From Lysobacterales bacterium (GTDB lineage: Bacteria > Pseudomonadota > Gammaproteobacteria > Xanthomonadales > SZUA-36), in assembly GCA_013213875.1 (NCBI GenBank), contig JABSSV010000078.1, positions 1 through 6,359 on the forward strand: DNA of 6,359 bases, given 5' to 3'. The notes under the pieces are model-generated. The model searched no databases. It was given only the letters and a program-made list of their open reading frames with translations, and was not told the DNA's origin. Position 1 is the first letter of the stretch, and every line of letters starts with the position of its first letter. The position numbers and the translations under genes are program-made. Positions 5,860 through 6,359 of this stretch are shown one piece after another.

Positions 5860-5949
5860 CTGCGAGCGCCCCCCAGCGTCTGGCAGACGGCTGCTTGACG
5901 CCCTCTCGCAGGCTGCGCGCCTCAGGTCGCTGGCTACCGGGTCGGTAGC
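5860..5949 (+). promoter_or_regulatory. Structured leader of rnr
   Basis: The 166 bases between tRNA-Leu and rnr hold no gene. Besides the hairpin after the tRNA there are nested repeats. CTGCGAG (5860-5866) pairs with CTCGCAG (5905-5911). Inside it, CGTCT (5877-5881) pairs with AGACG (5885-5889). A third hairpin, GCTACC/GGTAGC (5933-5938 with 5944-5949, loop GGGTC), ends 18 bases before the rnr ATG. A possible -35 box TTGACG (5895-5900) and a possible -10 box TACATT (5954-5959) are each without a good partner, so I cannot place an rnr promoter. RNase R is stress- and cold-induced in E. coli, which makes a folded leader plausible, but regulation here is inference. Confidence 0.35.
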
Positions 5950-5967
5950 GCGTTACATTGCACAGCT

Positions 5968-6359
5968 ATGAAACATAAAAAGGCCCGTTCTGGGCAACAT
6001 ATCAATGCGGAAGCGCCGGATCGCGAGGCCATCATGGCCTGTCTGGAGCAGGCCGGCCGGCCCCTCAAACGACGGGAGCTGGTGGCCGCGCTCGAAGTGA
6101 CGGAGGCAGACAGCCTGGAAATTCTTCGCCGCCGCCTGCGCGCCATGGAGCGCGATGGGCAGCTGGTGAAAAATCGCAGCGGCGCCTACGGTCTGGCCGC
6201 GCGCATGGACCTGGTGAGTGGCCGTGTCACTGCGCATCCGGATGGCTATGGTTTTCTGGTGCCCGATGAGGGGGGCGAGGATCTCTATCTGTCATCGCGG
6301 GAAATGCGGCCGGTATTGCATGGTGACCGGGTGCTGGCGTCCGTGGTCGGCGTGGATGC
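5968..6359 (+). CDS. rnr: Ribonuclease R, N-terminal part (3' end outside the window)
   Basis: RNase R is a processive 3'-to-5' exoribonuclease of the RNB family that degrades structured RNA, helps rRNA quality control and acts with tmRNA. Only 130 codons are present; the reading frame is open at the window edge. Residues about 17-78 form the N-terminal winged-helix domain (HTH_12 type), with LRRRLRAMERDGQLVKNR (53-70) nearly identical to the E. coli sequence. The first cold-shock/OB domain starts at about 80, with RMDLVSGRVTAHPDGYGFLVPD and then DLYLSSREM and HGDRVLA. The catalytic RNB domain lies beyond the window. The ATG at 5968 is the only suitable start: the frame has a stop (TGA at 5896) and no ATG, GTG or TTG in the 60 bases before it. 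It has no recognisable Shine-Dalgarno sequence, which is unusual among its neighbours. Confidence 0.96.
   Translation, partial: MKHKKARSGQHINAEAPDREAIMACLEQAGRPLKRRELVAALEVTEADSLEILRRRLRAMERDGQLVKNRSGAYGLAARMDLVSGRVTAHPDGYGFLVPDEGGEDLYLSSREMRPVLHGDRVLASVVGVD

Overview
The window is about 60% GC and reads as a Gammaproteobacterial chromosome. It has the conserved order hflX – hflK – hflC – DUF2065 (yjeT-like) – purA, followed further on by a tRNA-Leu and rnr. The DUF2065 gene between hflC and purA is the Enterobacteria-like arrangement; Pseudomonas and beta-proteobacteria, as I recall, have hisZ there. The purA – tRNA-Leu – rnr order recalls Pseudomonas and Xanthomonas. A secreted NHL protein with a C-terminal module I associate with Xanthomonadales and Wenzhouxiangella-type secreted proteins hints at that part of the Gammaproteobacteria. 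The genus cannot be fixed from this sequence.

Layout on the + strand. Positions 1-423 hold the C-terminal third of HflX, cut by the window edge. Positions 424-562 are a gap with a hairpin and the hflK ribosome binding site. Positions 563-2583 hold hflK and hflC, overlapping by ATGA; their products form the membrane SPFH complex around the FtsH protease. Positions 2616-2813 hold a two-helix DUF2065 membrane protein whose coding sequence contains a long perfect-type hairpin. Positions 2840-4132 hold purA (adenylosuccinate synthetase). Positions 4132-5580 hold an exported six-bladed NHL beta-propeller whose ATG shares a base with the purA stop (TGATG). Positions 5581-5714 hold a stable-RNA-type promoter followed by two tandem hairpins. 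Positions 5715-5801 are tRNA-Leu(CAG) with encoded CCA. Positions 5802-5967 are a structured leader. From 5968 to the window edge is the start of rnr (RNase R).

All genes lie on the same strand. hflX to the NHL gene could be one long transcription unit, since gaps are short or negative after hflK and no convincing intrinsic terminator interrupts it. The tRNA has its own promoter, and rnr follows it.

Most of the window is ordinary housekeeping DNA and I do not see a new multi-gene system. The points worth a second look are the NHL protein (paired cysteines in four of six blades, odd C-terminal domain, coupling to purA), a terminator-shaped hairpin that touches the 5' end of the tRNA, a 13-bp hairpin buried in the DUF2065 gene, and the rnr leader, which is folded and lacks a Shine-Dalgarno sequence.
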